From Rosistilla carotiformis (GTDB taxonomy: Bacteria > Planctomycetota > Planctomycetia > Pirellulales > Pirellulaceae), in the NCBI RefSeq assembly GCF_007753095.1, contig NZ_CP036348.1, positions 2,852,001-2,916,000 of the forward strand: a stretch of 64,000 bases of DNA. Reading direction: 5' to 3'. Made by a program: the position numbers and the translations under genes. The notes under the pieces are model-generated. The model ran no database searches and was not told where the DNA came from. It saw only the letters and a list, made by a program, of their open reading frames with translations. Below, one piece after another: positions 63,946 through 64,000 of the stretch (positions are counted from its first letter, which is position 1; the number at the start of each line of letters is the position of its first letter).

Positions 63946-64000
63946 CGGCTTCCCACCGGGCGAGTGATTTGTCGCGAATGAGGTTTCTTGGCGAGTTCGC

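Overview
The window looks like chromosomal DNA of a planctomycete, probably of the Pirellulaceae type. The main evidence is three large proteins combining a planctomycete-type cytochrome c domain (PSCyt1) with DUF1549 and DUF1553, and four DUF1501 proteins with Tat-like signals. Supporting evidence is an ECF sigma factor, a small lipoprotein, a BBP2-type porin and large hybrid histidine kinases. I saw no tRNA, rRNA, CRISPR array, insertion sequence or prophage. All names rest on reading motifs in the sequence; no database search was possible.

Layout. 1-5.9 kb (minus strand): truncated rpoN; then the classic set SRP RNA - dnaX - ybaB - recR; then a disordered Arg/Glu-rich protein with a 21-bp tandem repeat. 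6.2-11.7 kb: two nucleotide-sugar enzymes (CapD/WbpM-like dehydratase and an extended SDR epimerase), a lipoprotein, a hemolysin-III/PAQR membrane protein and an RluA-type pseudouridine synthase. 11.7-16.9 kb: an orphan DUF1501 protein, speA and purB. 17-28 kb: a hybrid histidine kinase, a porin, a 1.07-kb gap, RNase Y (rny), a small conserved-looking protein, an HTH protein, a ThiF/MoeB-type adenylyltransferase and a family 2 glycosyltransferase.

27.9-37.5 kb (minus strand) reads as one operon: ECF sigma factor, then a protein joining a cytoplasmic anti-sigma-like segment and a membrane helix to the cytochrome/DUF1549/DUF1553 part, then DUF1501, then a second cytochrome protein, then a second DUF1501. 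Opposite it lie a DUF5060-type glycoside hydrolase and an M28 peptidase. A third cytochrome/DUF1501 pair is at 53.9-58.9 kb.

42.3-47.3 kb holds the most unusual locus. It has a lipoprotein secretin, a large Ig-like protein resembling pilus chaperones, and two paralogous secreted beta-rich small proteins transcribed divergently. The first small-protein gene is separated from the secretin by a strong intrinsic terminator. No usher, ATPase or inner-membrane platform is present. My hypothesis is a secretin-dependent surface fibre or matrix system.

47.4-64 kb: dnaE, an FHA protein, a translationally coupled pair (zinc-type dehydrogenase and HUMPS-family aldolase/decarboxylase), the third cytochrome/DUF1501 pair, a possible small ORF with a good ribosome binding site, a four-PAS hybrid kinase ending in an Hpt domain, and a response regulator fused to an RsbW-like ATPase domain.

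A second notable signal is in dnaX. A run of ten adenines in the message is followed at once by stop codons in both alternative frames, the arrangement expected for making a short gamma subunit by slippage. The same protein has lost three of the four cysteines of the usual clamp-loader zinc site.
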